Positions 1 to 8,976 of a stretch of DNA of 64,000 bases are shown in pieces (within the stretch, counting starts at the first letter, position 1; every line of letters starts with the position of its first letter). Source of the DNA: an uncultured Hyphomicrobiales bacterium (GTDB lineage Bacteria > Pseudomonadota > Alphaproteobacteria > Rhizobiales > Ancalomicrobiaceae); the NCBI GenBank assembly GCA_903930435.1, contig CAIYYN010000048.1, positions 62,001 to 126,000 on the forward strand. Direction: 5' to 3'. The notes beneath the pieces are model-generated. The model saw only the letters and a list, made by a program, of their open reading frames with translations. It was not told the DNA's origin and did not search any database. Made by a program: the position numbers and the translations under genes.

Positions 1-479
1 GGGGCTTCCTGGGTCTCTCCCGACCACGCCGGTTGATAAAACACAGGCATTTCAGGGAGTTGGCGCGCTTTCAATGCCCGACGGGTTGGCTCGTTGGTCA
101 CGGTGAACTCTGTGAAGCCGACCCGCTCCATGTGGGGGATCAGGTCAAGCAGCACATCCCCGACCGCCCGCAAGGGGCCAGTATAGCCATAGCGTTCGCG
201 CAAGAGCCGGGCGATGGAAAATCCACGTCCATCGTTGAACTTCGGAAAATTCACAGCAACAAGCGCCAGATTTGGCAGAAGGTCCGCAACATCGTCCAGA
301 TGATCGCCAGCCTCAATCAGGAGGCCGTGATTGGTCTCTGTCCGCGAGAGCAGGGAAGGATCGCCAATCAACTGAGACTTAGTCCAGATAATCGAGTCAA
401 CGATGCTGTCATCGGTCTCGACATCTGTCAGTTGCCACTGATCTTCTTCGAATTGGCCGTTGCGATAAACGTCCTGCAT
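1..479 (-). CDS. DUF934 family protein, 3' end outside window
   Basis: Reading leftward from an ATG at 477-479, an open frame runs to the window edge without a stop, giving at least 159 residues beginning MQDVYRNGQFEEDQWQL. The body (FNDGRGFSIARLLRERYGY, then GPLRAVGDVLLD) is typical of DUF934 proteins, small proteins encoded next to assimilatory sulfite/APS reductase genes; their biochemical role is not settled. It starts 11 bases after the cysH stop with GAGAGTG upstream, so it is probably the last gene of the cys operon. The C-terminus is missing only because the window ends. Confidence 0.85.
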   Translation of the reverse strand, partial: MQDVYRNGQFEEDQWQLTDVETDDSIVDSIIWTKSQLIGDPSLLSRTETNHGLLIEAGDHLDDVADLLPNLALVAVNFPKFNDGRGFSIARLLRERYGYTGPLRAVGDVLLDLIPHMERVGFTEFTVTNEPTRRALKARQLPEMPVFYQPAWSGETQEA

Positions 480-490
480 GTCTGTCACTC

Positions 491-1282
491 TCAAATGCCG
501 CTACCGGCTTCTTCGTCGGCGACGATCAAGCCGCCGATATGGATACCACATTCCGTCTTGGCCTGCCCACGCCAGCGACCGGCGCGCGGATCTTCGCCCG
601 GTGCCACTGGATCCGTGCACGGCATGCAGCCAATCGACAAATAGCCTTGCGCAACAAGGGGATGGGCGGGAAGTTCGTGCAGATCCGCATAGGCCTGCAA
701 TTCCTTCGGACCCCAATCCGCGAGCGGGTTGACCTTGATCCGGTCACCCTCGGCTTCAAACAGGGGAATGGCCGACCGGGTGGCCGCCTGAAACCGCTTG
801 CGACCGGAAATCCAGGCACCAAAGCCGTCGAGACCGCGCGCCAAGGGTTCCACCTTGCGAATTTGGCAGCAAAGGTCGGTGTTCTTGGCCCAAAGACCAC
901 CTTTGGGGTCGATCTCGGCAAGCCTGACTGGGTCAGGTGTCAGGGTACGAACATTGGTAAGGCCGAACTGCTTCACCAGTTTATCCCGGTAGCGAAGCGT
1001 TTCACCGAACAGCTTGTCCGTATCGACAAAGAGCACGGGAACGGACGGATCCACTTGGGCCAGCAGATGCAACAGGATCGCGGATTCCGATCCGAACGAC
1101 GACACCAGCGCTATCTGGCCCGGAAACAGGTCACGGATCGCTGCTTGCAGAACGGCAAGTGACGTTTGACCTGCAAACCGCTCGCACAGGTCTGCGGCGC
1201 GGACTTCCGCAGGGCTTGGATCGTAGGGGACCGCTTGCGAAGCGATTGATATCGTGGCGGAAACGTCTCTAGTCGGCACCAT
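491..1282 (-). CDS. cysH: Assimilatory adenylyl-sulfate (APS) reductase, thioredoxin-dependent
   Basis: A 263-residue cytoplasmic enzyme that reduces activated sulfate to sulfite. It carries Cys-Cys at 138-139 and Cys-x-x-Cys at 219/222, the ligand set of the [4Fe-4S] cluster that marks the APS-using type rather than classical PAPS reductase, and the catalytic Cys245 in ECGIH. The PP-loop (SSFGSES, about residues 61-67) and the ISGRKRFQ segment are also present. The ATG at 1282 is chosen because AAGGAGG lies just upstream; a longer frame to 1312 lacks this. The start overlaps the 3' end of the cysI-like gene by 14 bases, so the two are probably translationally coupled. Confidence 0.93.
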   Translation of the reverse strand: MVPTRDVSATISIASQAVPYDPSPAEVRAADLCERFAGQTSLAVLQAAIRDLFPGQIALVSSFGSESAILLHLLAQVDPSVPVLFVDTDKLFGETLRYRDKLVKQFGLTNVRTLTPDPVRLAEIDPKGGLWAKNTDLCCQIRKVEPLARGLDGFGAWISGRKRFQAATRSAIPLFEAEGDRIKVNPLADWGPKELQAYADLHELPAHPLVAQGYLSIGCMPCTDPVAPGEDPRAGRWRGQAKTECGIHIGGLIVADEEAGSGI

Positions 1283-2927
1283 AGAGCGCCTCCTTGAATG
1301 GCTTTGGGCCAATCCGCCGGTAGGTATCGATAAAGGCCTCTTCCGGCCCTGAGCGGATATCGCGGTAGGTCTCGACGACGGTCTCTATGGCACCGACGAT
1401 TTCGTCCGTCGTGAACCCGGGGCCGACAATCTCGCCGACGGCTGCCTGTTCGTCTGCCGCGCCGCCAAGTGTGATCTGGTAGAGTTCCTCACCCTTGCGA
1501 TCGACGCCGAGGATGCCGATGTGGCCGACGTGGTGATGGCCGCACGCATTGATGCAGCCGGAAATCTTGATCTGCAGCGGCCCGATATCGTCCTGTTTAG
1601 CCTGTGCGCCAAAGGCTTCCGAGATCCGTTGGGCAACCGGGATCGAGCGGGCGTTGGCGAGCGCGCAATAGTCCAGTCCAGGGCAGACGATCATGTCGGT
1701 GATCAAGCCGATATTGGCAGTGGCCAGCTCGGCAGCGACCAGCCCGTCATAGACGGCCTTCAGGTCATCGCGGGCGACGTGTGGCAAGATGAGGTTCTGC
1801 ACATGGCTGACGCGGATTTCGCCATAGCCGTATTGGTCGGCGAGATCAGCAACCGCATCCATTTGCGCCGACGTCGCATCACCGGCAATGCCGCCAATCG
1901 GCTTCAGCGAGATCGTGACCGAGGCATAACCCGGCACCTTGTGCGCTGTCACATTGGTCGCCACCCAGGCTTCAAACGCGGCGTCTTGTGCAGCAGCTTT
2001 TGCCTCAGCCACACTGACTGCAGGCTTTTCAGCCAGGTCTGGCAAGCGGAAGAAGGCCTTGATCCGGTCGATATCGGACGCTGGCAAGTTCAGCACACCT
2101 GTCCTGATCCGCTCAAATTCCTCTTCGACCTGCGCCCGGACCGTGTCCAAGCCAGCCTCATGCATCAGGATCTTGATGCGTGCCTTGTACTTGTTGTCCC
2201 GGCGTCCGTAGAGATTGTAAACGCGAAGAATGGACTCGGTATAGGCAAGCAGATCGGACTCGGGCAGGAACGCGCGCAGGTGCCAGGCCGTGAACGGGGT
2301 ACGCCCCATGCCGCCGCCAATATAGACGGAGAAGCCGATCTCGCCCGCTGCATTGCGCACCAGTTGCAAGCCGATATCGTGGAAGCGGATCGCTGCGCGA
2401 TCATGGGCACCGCCCGAAATCGCAATCTTGAACTTGCGCGGGAGATAGGAGAATTCCGGGTGCAGGCTCGACCACTGCCGCAGGATTTCGGCATAGGGGC
2501 GGGGATCGGCGATCTCGTCAGCCGCTGCGCCGGCGAAGTGATCCGCCGTCACGTTGCGAATGCAGTTGCCAGATGTCTGGATGGCGTGCATCTCGACCTC
2601 TGCCAGTTCGGTCAAGATATCCGGGATATCCTTCAGGGCCGGCCAGTTGAACTGGAGGTTCTGCCGGGTCGTGAAATGGCCAAATCCGCGATCATAGGTC
2701 CGGCCAATATGCGCGAGTTTGCGCATCTGCCTTGAACTCAGCGTGCCGTAGGGGATGGCGATCCGCAGCATATAGGCATGGAGCTGAAGATAGACACCAT
2801 TCATGAGCCTGAGCGGCTTGAACTGGTCTTCCGTCAGGTCCCCCGACAGTCGCCGGGCGACCTGATCGCGGAACTGGGCGACACGGGCACCGACGAAGGC
2901 ATGGTCAAAGTCATCATAGACATACAT
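1269..2927 (-). CDS. cysI: Nitrite/sulfite reductase, siroheme-[4Fe-4S] hemoprotein subunit
   Basis: A 552-residue ferredoxin-type sulfite reductase that carries out six-electron reduction of sulfite to sulfide. The siroheme/[4Fe-4S] ligands are visible as C415-x5-C421 (CPGLDYC) and C458-x3-C462 (CINAC). The N-terminal half holds the substrate-binding arginine/lysine segments (GHFTTRQNLQFNW, NCIRNVT). Gene order is DUF2849, this gene, cysH, DUF934, the usual alphaproteobacterial assimilatory cassette. It ends in TAG. The family also contains nitrite reductases; the cysH neighbour argues for sulfite. Confidence 0.92.
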   Translation of the reverse strand: MYVYDDFDHAFVGARVAQFRDQVARRLSGDLTEDQFKPLRLMNGVYLQLHAYMLRIAIPYGTLSSRQMRKLAHIGRTYDRGFGHFTTRQNLQFNWPALKDIPDILTELAEVEMHAIQTSGNCIRNVTADHFAGAAADEIADPRPYAEILRQWSSLHPEFSYLPRKFKIAISGGAHDRAAIRFHDIGLQLVRNAAGEIGFSVYIGGGMGRTPFTAWHLRAFLPESDLLAYTESILRVYNLYGRRDNKYKARIKILMHEAGLDTVRAQVEEEFERIRTGVLNLPASDIDRIKAFFRLPDLAEKPAVSVAEAKAAAQDAAFEAWVATNVTAHKVPGYASVTISLKPIGGIAGDATSAQMDAVADLADQYGYGEIRVSHVQNLILPHVARDDLKAVYDGLVAAELATANIGLITDMIVCPGLDYCALANARSIPVAQRISEAFGAQAKQDDIGPLQIKISGCINACGHHHVGHIGILGVDRKGEELYQITLGGAADEQAAVGEIVGPGFTTDEIVGAIETVVETYRDIRSGPEEAFIDTYRRIGPKPFKEALYGAD

Positions 2928-2987
2928 GGCATGGTCTCGAGGTGTTGCTGACTTGCGCGGTCAGGCATCTGCCAAATAGGGGTCGGC

Positions 2988-3329
2988 TCAGGCCGCCTTC
3001 GGTCCTGCTTCAATGGTCGGGCCGTCGGCACGGATGCGTTCGCGCAGAAGCGTCGGAGCGGCGCGACCGTCTGTTAGGGAAACCGAAATCGCATAGGGAT
3101 CAACGATCTCGCCATTGGCTGCCGAAGTCTGGGCGGACTTGATCCCGCCTTCTGCGGAGGCCGGGTCCGGGAAAACCTGCGCATTGCCAAGGTCACTGCT
3201 CCAGGACAGGTCTTGGGTCAGAAACACGACCCGACCGTCGATCAGCCGGTTGGCTGTGATGATCTGACTTGATTTTGGGGGACGTGCCACGCGCTTCTCA
3301 CTCCAACAGGCCGATCCCGGCTCGCTCAT
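2988..3329 (-). CDS. DUF2849 family protein
   Basis: A 113-residue protein with the family pattern QIITANRLIDGRVVFLT near residue 22 and a stretch of small and acidic residues later. DUF2849 genes usually sit directly upstream of cysI-like reductases, as here (60 bases upstream). Function unknown; a role in sulfite reduction is inferred only from position. No clear ribosome-binding site is seen for the ATG at 3329. In many relatives a siroheme synthase gene (cysG) precedes this gene; here the upstream DNA is non-coding. Confidence 0.8.
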   Translation of the reverse strand: MSEPGSACWSEKRVARPPKSSQIITANRLIDGRVVFLTQDLSWSSDLGNAQVFPDPASAEGGIKSAQTSAANGEIVDPYAISVSLTDGRAAPTLLRERIRADGPTIEAGPKAA

Positions 3330-3546
3330 TGAGCCGTGGAGAAATCCGAGTTCATCCTGTTACAGCAAAGACCGACGGGGTGCGCGGTCCCGTATTTCAA
3401 ATTGCGCGATGATTATAGAAAAAAATTTTAAATGAACGGCCGAGTGATCGATCAAGAGTCAAATTGGGGCAAAATTCTGGGCTTTTTGCGCAAATTCAAT
3501 CTCAGGAGGTGGTGGGCCGGTGCTAGTGATTTCGCTCCGAAACGCT

Positions 3547-4281
3547 TCAGGCCGGTGCGTAGGATGCGAAGCTTCCGACATAGGTCTTGCGCAGAGGCGG
3601 TGAATAGCCCCCGAGCCTCGAGGTCTTGAGCCCAACCGACACCAGGGCCTCCGCGAAAGCAACTGCGCAGGCGACACCATCAATGACCGGCAAGCCATGT
3701 TTGGCGGACAGATGCGCCGCCAGATCCGCCATGCCCGCGCAACCAAGCACAATGGCTTCGGCGTGATCGCTTTGTTTGGCGGCTTCGATTTCGGCGGAGA
3801 TCTTGTCGACGGCTCCGGAAGCCGGATCTTCGAGAGCCAGTACCTCGATCCCGGCTGCCCGTACGCGGGCACAGCGCGATGCGAGACCGTACCGGACAAG
3901 ATTATGCTCCATGACGGGGATGGAGCGGGCGAGGGTCGTGACAATCGAGAACTTGCCTGCGATCAGGCTGGCAGCGTGATAGCCCGCCTCACCAATCCCG
4001 ATGACCGGCGCATCGCTGATCGACCGCGCTGCATCGAGGCCTGTGTCATCGAAGCAGGCGATGACATGGGCTGCGACGCCGATGACGTTTGCCTCGCGGA
4101 TACGGGCGAGCATGCCGGGAATGGCATAGGCTTCGTCATAATAGCCTTCGATGGAAACCGGGCCCATGTCGGGCTGCGTCGCCAGAATATCGGTACCAGT
4201 CCGCGCTACCTGACGCGCCGCTGCCGCGATCTTGTCGGTCATGGACGCTGTTGTATTTGGGTTGACGACATGGATGATCAT
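3547..4281 (-). CDS. Aspartate/glutamate/hydantoin racemase family protein
   Basis: A 244-residue cytoplasmic enzyme of the Asp/Glu/hydantoin racemase superfamily. The start motif VVNPNTT and the two cysteines expected to act as acid/base pair, Cys76 (VIACFDDTG) and Cys181 (VLGCAGMADL), are both present, so it should be active. The true substrate (an amino acid, a hydantoin or allantoin-like compound) cannot be read from sequence. The ATG at 4281 begins the family core; a frame extension to 4344 overlaps the permease gene and is not needed. It lies 43 bases after the last ABC permease gene and is probably the final gene of that transport operon. Confidence 0.85.
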   Translation of the reverse strand: MIIHVVNPNTTASMTDKIAAAARQVARTGTDILATQPDMGPVSIEGYYDEAYAIPGMLARIREANVIGVAAHVIACFDDTGLDAARSISDAPVIGIGEAGYHAASLIAGKFSIVTTLARSIPVMEHNLVRYGLASRCARVRAAGIEVLALEDPASGAVDKISAEIEAAKQSDHAEAIVLGCAGMADLAAHLSAKHGLPVIDGVACAVAFAEALVSVGLKTSRLGGYSPPLRKTYVGSFASYAPA

Positions 4282-4324
4282 GACGAATTGCGACCGTTTC
4301 TCTGTTTTTTCAAGGACAAATCGC

Positions 4325-5224
4325 TCACACGCCCTTGCCGGCATCTGATCCGAGGCTGTTCTGCTTTTTCTGGAGCTGCCCGATCACGAACAATGCCAGG
4401 GCGATGACCACGAAGGACACCGCTGTTGTCGATGTACCGAGCGCATAGATGTCGGGGTTGGTCACAGTGGTCGTGAGCCCCTGAAGGTCGAGCGGCAGTG
4501 TGTTGACCGGTCCGATGGCCTGACTGGAGCGGGCGATTTCGTCCCAAGAGAGGGTGAAACCGAAGAGCCCGATGCCGACGACCGAGGGCAGGATGATCGG
4601 CAGTACGACGTAACGGAAGGTCTGCCACGGCGTTGCGCCAAGATCGCGGGCGGCTTCCTCGTAGCGGGGATCGAAGCGATTGAAGATCGCGAACATGATC
4701 AGCAGACCGAAGGGAAGCGTCCATGTCAGATGTGCCGCCAGCCCCGAGGTAAACAGGCCCATGGATGTCTGGAAGTCGCCAAACAGAAATGCTGGAAGCC
4801 AGGACTGGTTCGCCTTCACCCAATCGTCGATAAGTCGGAACTCGAGCGCGATGCCGAGCGATGTGATGATGGATGGCACGATCAGGGACGCGATGGCGAC
4901 ATAGAAGACCAGCGTCTGGCCGAAGAACTTCTTGCGGAATGCCATGCCTGCCGACACCGAAAAGACGACGGTGATCAGCGCCACGGTAAAGCCGAGTTTG
5001 AGAGAGCGGACAAAGGAAACATCAATATTGATGACGCCCGTGCCTTCAAAAAACAGATGCTTGAACCAGTAGATCGACACGCCGTTCATCGGGAAGGTCA
5101 GGCCGCCGTCCGGTCCTTGGAACGACAGGACGAAGATCGCGAACATCGGGCCATAGAGAAAGAGCACATAGGCCGCAAAAAAAGCAGCCAGGATGTAGAA
5201 GGCAGGCGAACGTCCCTCACGCAT
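4325..5224 (-). CDS. ABC transporter permease, spermidine/putrescine (PotC) family
   Basis: A 299-residue inner-membrane permease with about six hydrophobic segments (first at residues 9-33) and the EAA loop that docks on the ATPase (EEAARDLGATPWQTF). It follows the other permease with one base between stop and ATG, and AAGGAGC gives a strong ribosome-binding site. With its neighbours it forms a complete importer of the polyamine/opine class. The family label reflects homology; the racemase in the same operon suggests the cargo may be another small cationic or amino compound. Confidence 0.9.
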   Translation of the reverse strand: MREGRSPAFYILAAFFAAYVLFLYGPMFAIFVLSFQGPDGGLTFPMNGVSIYWFKHLFFEGTGVINIDVSFVRSLKLGFTVALITVVFSVSAGMAFRKKFFGQTLVFYVAIASLIVPSIITSLGIALEFRLIDDWVKANQSWLPAFLFGDFQTSMGLFTSGLAAHLTWTLPFGLLIMFAIFNRFDPRYEEAARDLGATPWQTFRYVVLPIILPSVVGIGLFGFTLSWDEIARSSQAIGPVNTLPLDLQGLTTTVTNPDIYALGTSTTAVSFVVIALALFVIGQLQKKQNSLGSDAGKGV

Positions 5225-5225
5225 C

Positions 5226-6113
5226 TCAAAGCTCCTTGCGGATATCGACGAGCCGCATCATGCCGACGATGATCATCATCGTGGCTATCAGCAGGATCAC
5301 GGCGTTGGCGGCGGCGGCGGGGAACTGGATGGCGTCAAGGCGCGTCTGGATGATCTTGCCTGCCGAGGCGATCTGCTGTCCGCCCATCATGCCGATGGTG
5401 ATGAAATCGCCCATGACGATCGTGATGACGAATATCGACCCGATGACGATGCCCGGCTTCGAAAGAGGCAGAATGACGTTGATCAGCGTCTGCCAGCCGG
5501 TGGCACCTGCGTCGTAGGCCGCTTCGATCAGCGATTTGTCGATGCGGATCATCGAATTGAAGATCGGGATCACCATGAAGAAGGTGAACAGGTGGACAAA
5601 GGCGATGATCACCGAGAATTCGGAATAGAGCAGCCATTCCAGTGGTTCGTTGATGAGGTGCAGTCCGACGAGCACCTGATTGACCACCCCGTTGCGCCCG
5701 AGCAGCGGGATCCAGGCGATCATGCGGATGACGTTCGATGTCCAGAACGGGATCGTGCACAAGAGCGACAGCGCGATCTGCCACGTCTTCGACTTGACAT
5801 GGAACGCGAGGAAATAGGCGACGGTAAAACCGATCAGCAGAGTCAGCGCCCAGACGATAATGCAGAATTTCAGCGTCGAGCCGTAGGTTCTGAGGATCGT
5901 GCAGAACTGCGGCAACTGATCGATGCAGCCTTCAAATGTATCGGTGTAGCCTCGCCCGGAAAACTCGGGGATCATCTCGTAGTCATTGTAATTCCAGAAA
6001 CTGACGATCGTGACGAATACCAGTGGAATGAGAAAAAATGCAAAAAACACCAGAACCATCGGTCCAGCCTGGAGCCATGAGACAATCGTGCGTCTGAGAC
6101 TGGAGACTTCCAT
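5226..6113 (-). CDS. ABC transporter permease, spermidine/putrescine (PotB) family
   Basis: A 295-residue inner-membrane permease. An N-terminal membrane helix (about residues 18-40) is followed by a periplasmic stretch containing two cysteines (GCIDQLPQFC), then the permease domain with the EAA motif IEAAYDAGATGWQTL near residue 190. It pairs with the PotC-type permease directly downstream to form the membrane channel. Its own start lies about 80 bases after the binding-protein gene, behind a strong hairpin. Confidence 0.9.
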   Translation of the reverse strand: MEVSSLRRTIVSWLQAGPMVLVFFAFFLIPLVFVTIVSFWNYNDYEMIPEFSGRGYTDTFEGCIDQLPQFCTILRTYGSTLKFCIIVWALTLLIGFTVAYFLAFHVKSKTWQIALSLLCTIPFWTSNVIRMIAWIPLLGRNGVVNQVLVGLHLINEPLEWLLYSEFSVIIAFVHLFTFFMVIPIFNSMIRIDKSLIEAAYDAGATGWQTLINVILPLSKPGIVIGSIFVITIVMGDFITIGMMGGQQIASAGKIIQTRLDAIQFPAAAANAVILLIATMMIIVGMMRLVDIRKEL

Positions 6114-6143
6114 GCGTCCACTCCAAATCGGGCTGGCGAGGCA

Positions 6144-6169
6144 CCACCCGCGCGCCAGGGCGCGGGTGG
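6144..6169 (-). promoter_or_regulatory. Intra-operon hairpin between binding-protein and permease genes
   Basis: CCACCCGCGC and GCGCGGGTGG form a perfect 10-bp stem with a six-base loop just after the binding-protein stop. There is no T run on the minus strand after it, so it looks like an mRNA-stabilising or partially terminating structure that keeps the binding-protein message more abundant than the permease message. This use is known for other ABC operons; here it is inference. Confidence 0.5.
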
Positions 6170-6194
6170 CAGTCTTGGTGAACTGATCAGGGGA

Positions 6195-7490
6195 TCAGGC
6201 TGCGATGAACTCATTCCACTTGCGGACCATGTAGTCGTTTTCGTCCATGATCGCGTTCCAGCAGGCGACTGAGCCCATGCGGTCCTCGTAGGAACCGCCG
6301 TCGCGAATGGAACCGGCCTTCTCGAGCAGCGTGCCGTTCGGAGCATGGATGTCCTTCTCGGCAGGCTTGCCTTCCATCCAGTAAGCCCATTCGTAGGGTT
6401 CCATGGACTTTTGAGCCGTAGAAAGAACGGCCGAGTAGTAGCCCTGGCGGTTCAGGTAAGCGCCAGCCCAGCCGGACAGGTACCAGTTGACGAATTCATA
6501 AGCGAGTTCGAGGTTCGAGGCCGAAATGCCCTTCGAGACGCAGAAGCCCGAAGCCCAGGAGCGATAGCCTTCCTTGAGCGGCTGGAACGTGCAGGCGATG
6601 CCCTTGGAGCGAACGGCTGTCACAGCCGGCGACCACATCGACTGGATCACGGTTTCGCCCGATGCCATCAGGTTGACCGACTGGTTGAAGTCCGTCCAGA
6701 ACGCGCGGAACTGGCCGGCCTTCTTGGCCTCGGTCATGACCTTCATTGTCAGATCGATTTCGGCCTTCGTCATGTTGCCCTTGTCGGCATACTTGTAGGT
6801 CCCCATCGCTTCGACGACCATGGCAGCGTCCATGATACCGATCGACGGGATGTTGAGCGTGGCGGCCTTGCCCTTGAATTCCGGGTTCAGCAGTTCAGCC
6901 CACGATGTGATCGGGCGCTTGATCAGGTCCGGACGGATACCGAGGGTATCAGCATTGTAGACGGTCGGGATCAGCGTGACGTATTCGGTCGGGGTCTTGG
7001 AGAAGGTCTTGGAGTCCTTGCCTTCGACATACATGACCTTCCAGGGTGCCGTTCCCTGATCGCCGATCTTCTTGCCAGCCGGGCTTACGCCCTTGGTCAT
7101 GATCGGGGTGATGTTGTCGAATTCCTTGATCTTCTTGGCATCGAGCGAGAAGATGTTGCCCGATGGGACAAGCTTCTTCAGCGAGAAGTATTCGGTGTCG
7201 AGCAGGTCGAACGAGTTCGGCTGCGTGATGACGCGCTTTGTCACGTCGTCTGTCGTGGCGGTGATATATTCGAGCTTGATGCCGGTGTCCTTCAGGCACT
7301 GCGCGCCGATCAGATCGCCTTCATCGACGCCCGTGCCGAGATAGCGGAGCACCTTCGGTTCAGCCGATTTGACATAGGGAAAACCGGTGATGGCACCGCT
7401 GCCAGCCGCAACACCGGCAAGGCCAGCAGCGCTCTTGAGAAGATTACGGCGGCTAAGTCCGCCAGCTTTAGTCGAACCAGTCTTGCTCAT
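6195..7490 (-). CDS. Periplasmic substrate-binding protein, PotD/PotF family, Tat-exported
   Basis: A 431-residue extracellular solute-binding protein. The N-terminus carries a twin-arginine signal (LSRRNLLKSAAGLAGVAAG), implying export in folded form through Tat. The rest follows the polyamine-binding family. The start at 7490 is fixed by GGGAGA upstream and by placing the signal peptide near the N-terminus; the frame runs open to 7592. It is the second gene of the operon after the ATPase and should set transporter specificity, which cannot be named from sequence. Confidence 0.9.
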   Translation of the reverse strand: MSKTGSTKAGGLSRRNLLKSAAGLAGVAAGSGAITGFPYVKSAEPKVLRYLGTGVDEGDLIGAQCLKDTGIKLEYITATTDDVTKRVITQPNSFDLLDTEYFSLKKLVPSGNIFSLDAKKIKEFDNITPIMTKGVSPAGKKIGDQGTAPWKVMYVEGKDSKTFSKTPTEYVTLIPTVYNADTLGIRPDLIKRPITSWAELLNPEFKGKAATLNIPSIGIMDAAMVVEAMGTYKYADKGNMTKAEIDLTMKVMTEAKKAGQFRAFWTDFNQSVNLMASGETVIQSMWSPAVTAVRSKGIACTFQPLKEGYRSWASGFCVSKGISASNLELAYEFVNWYLSGWAGAYLNRQGYYSAVLSTAQKSMEPYEWAYWMEGKPAEKDIHAPNGTLLEKAGSIRDGGSYEDRMGSVACWNAIMDENDYMVRKWNEFIAA

Positions 7491-7622
7491 ATCGTAGTTC
7501 TCCCTTTCACCAAGTGATGCCCATCCGGGCGCTGTCACTGCGATTTCCCGTGGGCACCTTGCCCGTCGTGGAAATGTCTTCGGGTCCGGCAAAGGTGCCG
7601 AACCAATTTCTTGGCCCTCGCG

Positions 7623-8615
7623 CTAGCTCAACGGGTGCGCCGTCGCCGGGTTCCAGCCAAACAGAACGTTTTCACCCGGGGTCACGGGCTGGCTGTCGAA
7701 ATCCGCTTCGCTGATTTGCGCAACGAGATCGCCGCCATCGCTGCCGCGCATCGTGATCTGGACGTAGGTTCCCTGATATTCGACGTCGGTGACTTCGGCG
7801 GAGATCGACTGGCCGTCCCACACGGTGCCTGACCGGAACAGCTTGGCGTGATCAGCGCGCACGGCGACTTTTCCGGTGCTGGTCGTGATGACGTTGTGGC
7901 CACCGATGAATTTGGCGACGAACTCGCTGCGCGGCGCATTGAACACCTCGCGCGGACTGCCCTGCTGCTCGATCTTGCCGCCATTCATGAGGACCACGAG
8001 ATCGGCGAGCGCCATGGCCTCTTCCTGGCCATGCGTCACGTGGATGAAGGTGATGCCGAGTTCGCGCTGCAGACGCTTCAACTCCGCCCGCATCTTGACC
8101 CGCAGGAACGGGTCGAGCGCCGAAAGCGGCTCGTCGAGCAACAGCATCTGGGGTTCGGTAATGAGCGCACGGGCGAGTGCCACGCGTTGCTGCTGTCCGC
8201 CCGATAACTGGGTCGGCAGGCGACCCGCGTAGCCATCCATGGCGACCAGCTTCAGGAGATCCATCGCCTTGGCATGCCGGGTGGGCTTGTCCACACCGCT
8301 CATTTTCAGGGCAAATGCCACATTGTCCAGCACACTCAGATGCGGGAACAGCGCATAGGACTGGAACATCATCGCCGTACCACGCTTGGCAGGCGGCAAC
8401 AGCGTCACATTGGTGGCTCCAAGCACGATATCCCCATCGGAGACGCTTTCGTGGCCAGCGATCATGCGAAGTGTCGATGTCTTTCCACAGCCCGATGGAC
8501 CAAGCAGGCAGCAATAGGTCCCGGCAGGAATTTTCAGGTCAATAGCGTCCACGGCCACGGTCGCACCGTAGCGCTTCGTCACCGAGACCAATTCCAGCGC
8601 TGCTTGAACTGCCAT
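7623..8615 (-). CDS. ABC transporter ATP-binding protein, PotA family
   Basis: A 330-residue ATPase with Walker A GPSGCGKTS (about residues 39-47), Q-loop MMFQSYALFPH, signature LSGGQQQR, Walker B LLLDEPLSALD and the H-loop histidine (HVTHGQ), followed by a C-terminal TOBE-type domain of about 90 residues. It powers the importer encoded downstream. The start at 8615 is preferred because GGAG lies six bases upstream; a longer frame to 8705 has no such support. The gene ends in TAG. It is the first gene of the operon and faces a GntR regulator across a 361-base gap. Confidence 0.92.
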   Translation of the reverse strand: MAVQAALELVSVTKRYGATVAVDAIDLKIPAGTYCCLLGPSGCGKTSTLRMIAGHESVSDGDIVLGATNVTLLPPAKRGTAMMFQSYALFPHLSVLDNVAFALKMSGVDKPTRHAKAMDLLKLVAMDGYAGRLPTQLSGGQQQRVALARALITEPQMLLLDEPLSALDPFLRVKMRAELKRLQRELGITFIHVTHGQEEAMALADLVVLMNGGKIEQQGSPREVFNAPRSEFVAKFIGGHNVITTSTGKVAVRADHAKLFRSGTVWDGQSISAEVTDVEYQGTYVQITMRGSDGGDLVAQISEADFDSQPVTPGENVLFGWNPATAHPLS

Positions 8616-8976
8616 GTTTACTCCATGATCAGGCGAAGATCCGAACTCCGCGGCTTGCTGACCCCTCCGACGCAAGGCTTGTGCCAGTCTTGAAAATTGC
8701 CGCAATTCGGCGGATTTGGTGTGGAAATGCTTTGAAAGCGGGGATTATTGGAATGCTGTGCCGATTTCCGGGCTAAAGCGGACGGAAACCAGTCAGCCTC
8801 AAAAACAGGCACATCGAACACGAAATCAGCAATAAACGTATACAATCCGGGCAAGCACGTGCGATGAGTTGCGATATGCTCATGGTGGGTTGTTAAACGA
8901 ATTCCCGGATTGAGATTGGCTGCGGTGCAGTCTAAAGGTCGCTTGTGCGTTAACCGTTCCGGCGAAGAGGGTGAAC
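8616..8976. promoter_or_regulatory. Divergent promoter region, potA-like operon / GntR gene
   Basis: A 361-base non-coding gap between divergently transcribed genes, so it must hold both promoters. The only operator-like feature I can point to is GTATAC with an A/T-rich flank at 8838-8843 (AAACGTATACAAT), which resembles sites bound by FCD-type GntR regulators. It is a single short match and could be chance. No gene is visible in the gap. Confidence 0.3.

Noticed and set aside
33-644. 203-codon plus-strand frame at the left edge
   Set aside because: The minus strand reads as a clear DUF934 protein and the end of cysH over the same bases.
1521-2735. 404-codon frame on the plus strand opposite cysI
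   Set aside because: Antisense shadow of a high-G+C gene; low-complexity His/Asp/Arg composition, no ribosome-binding site and no family resemblance.
6345-7517. 390-codon plus-strand frame opposite the PotD-type gene
   Set aside because: Mirror of strong codon bias in the real gene; no start signal or recognisable sequence.
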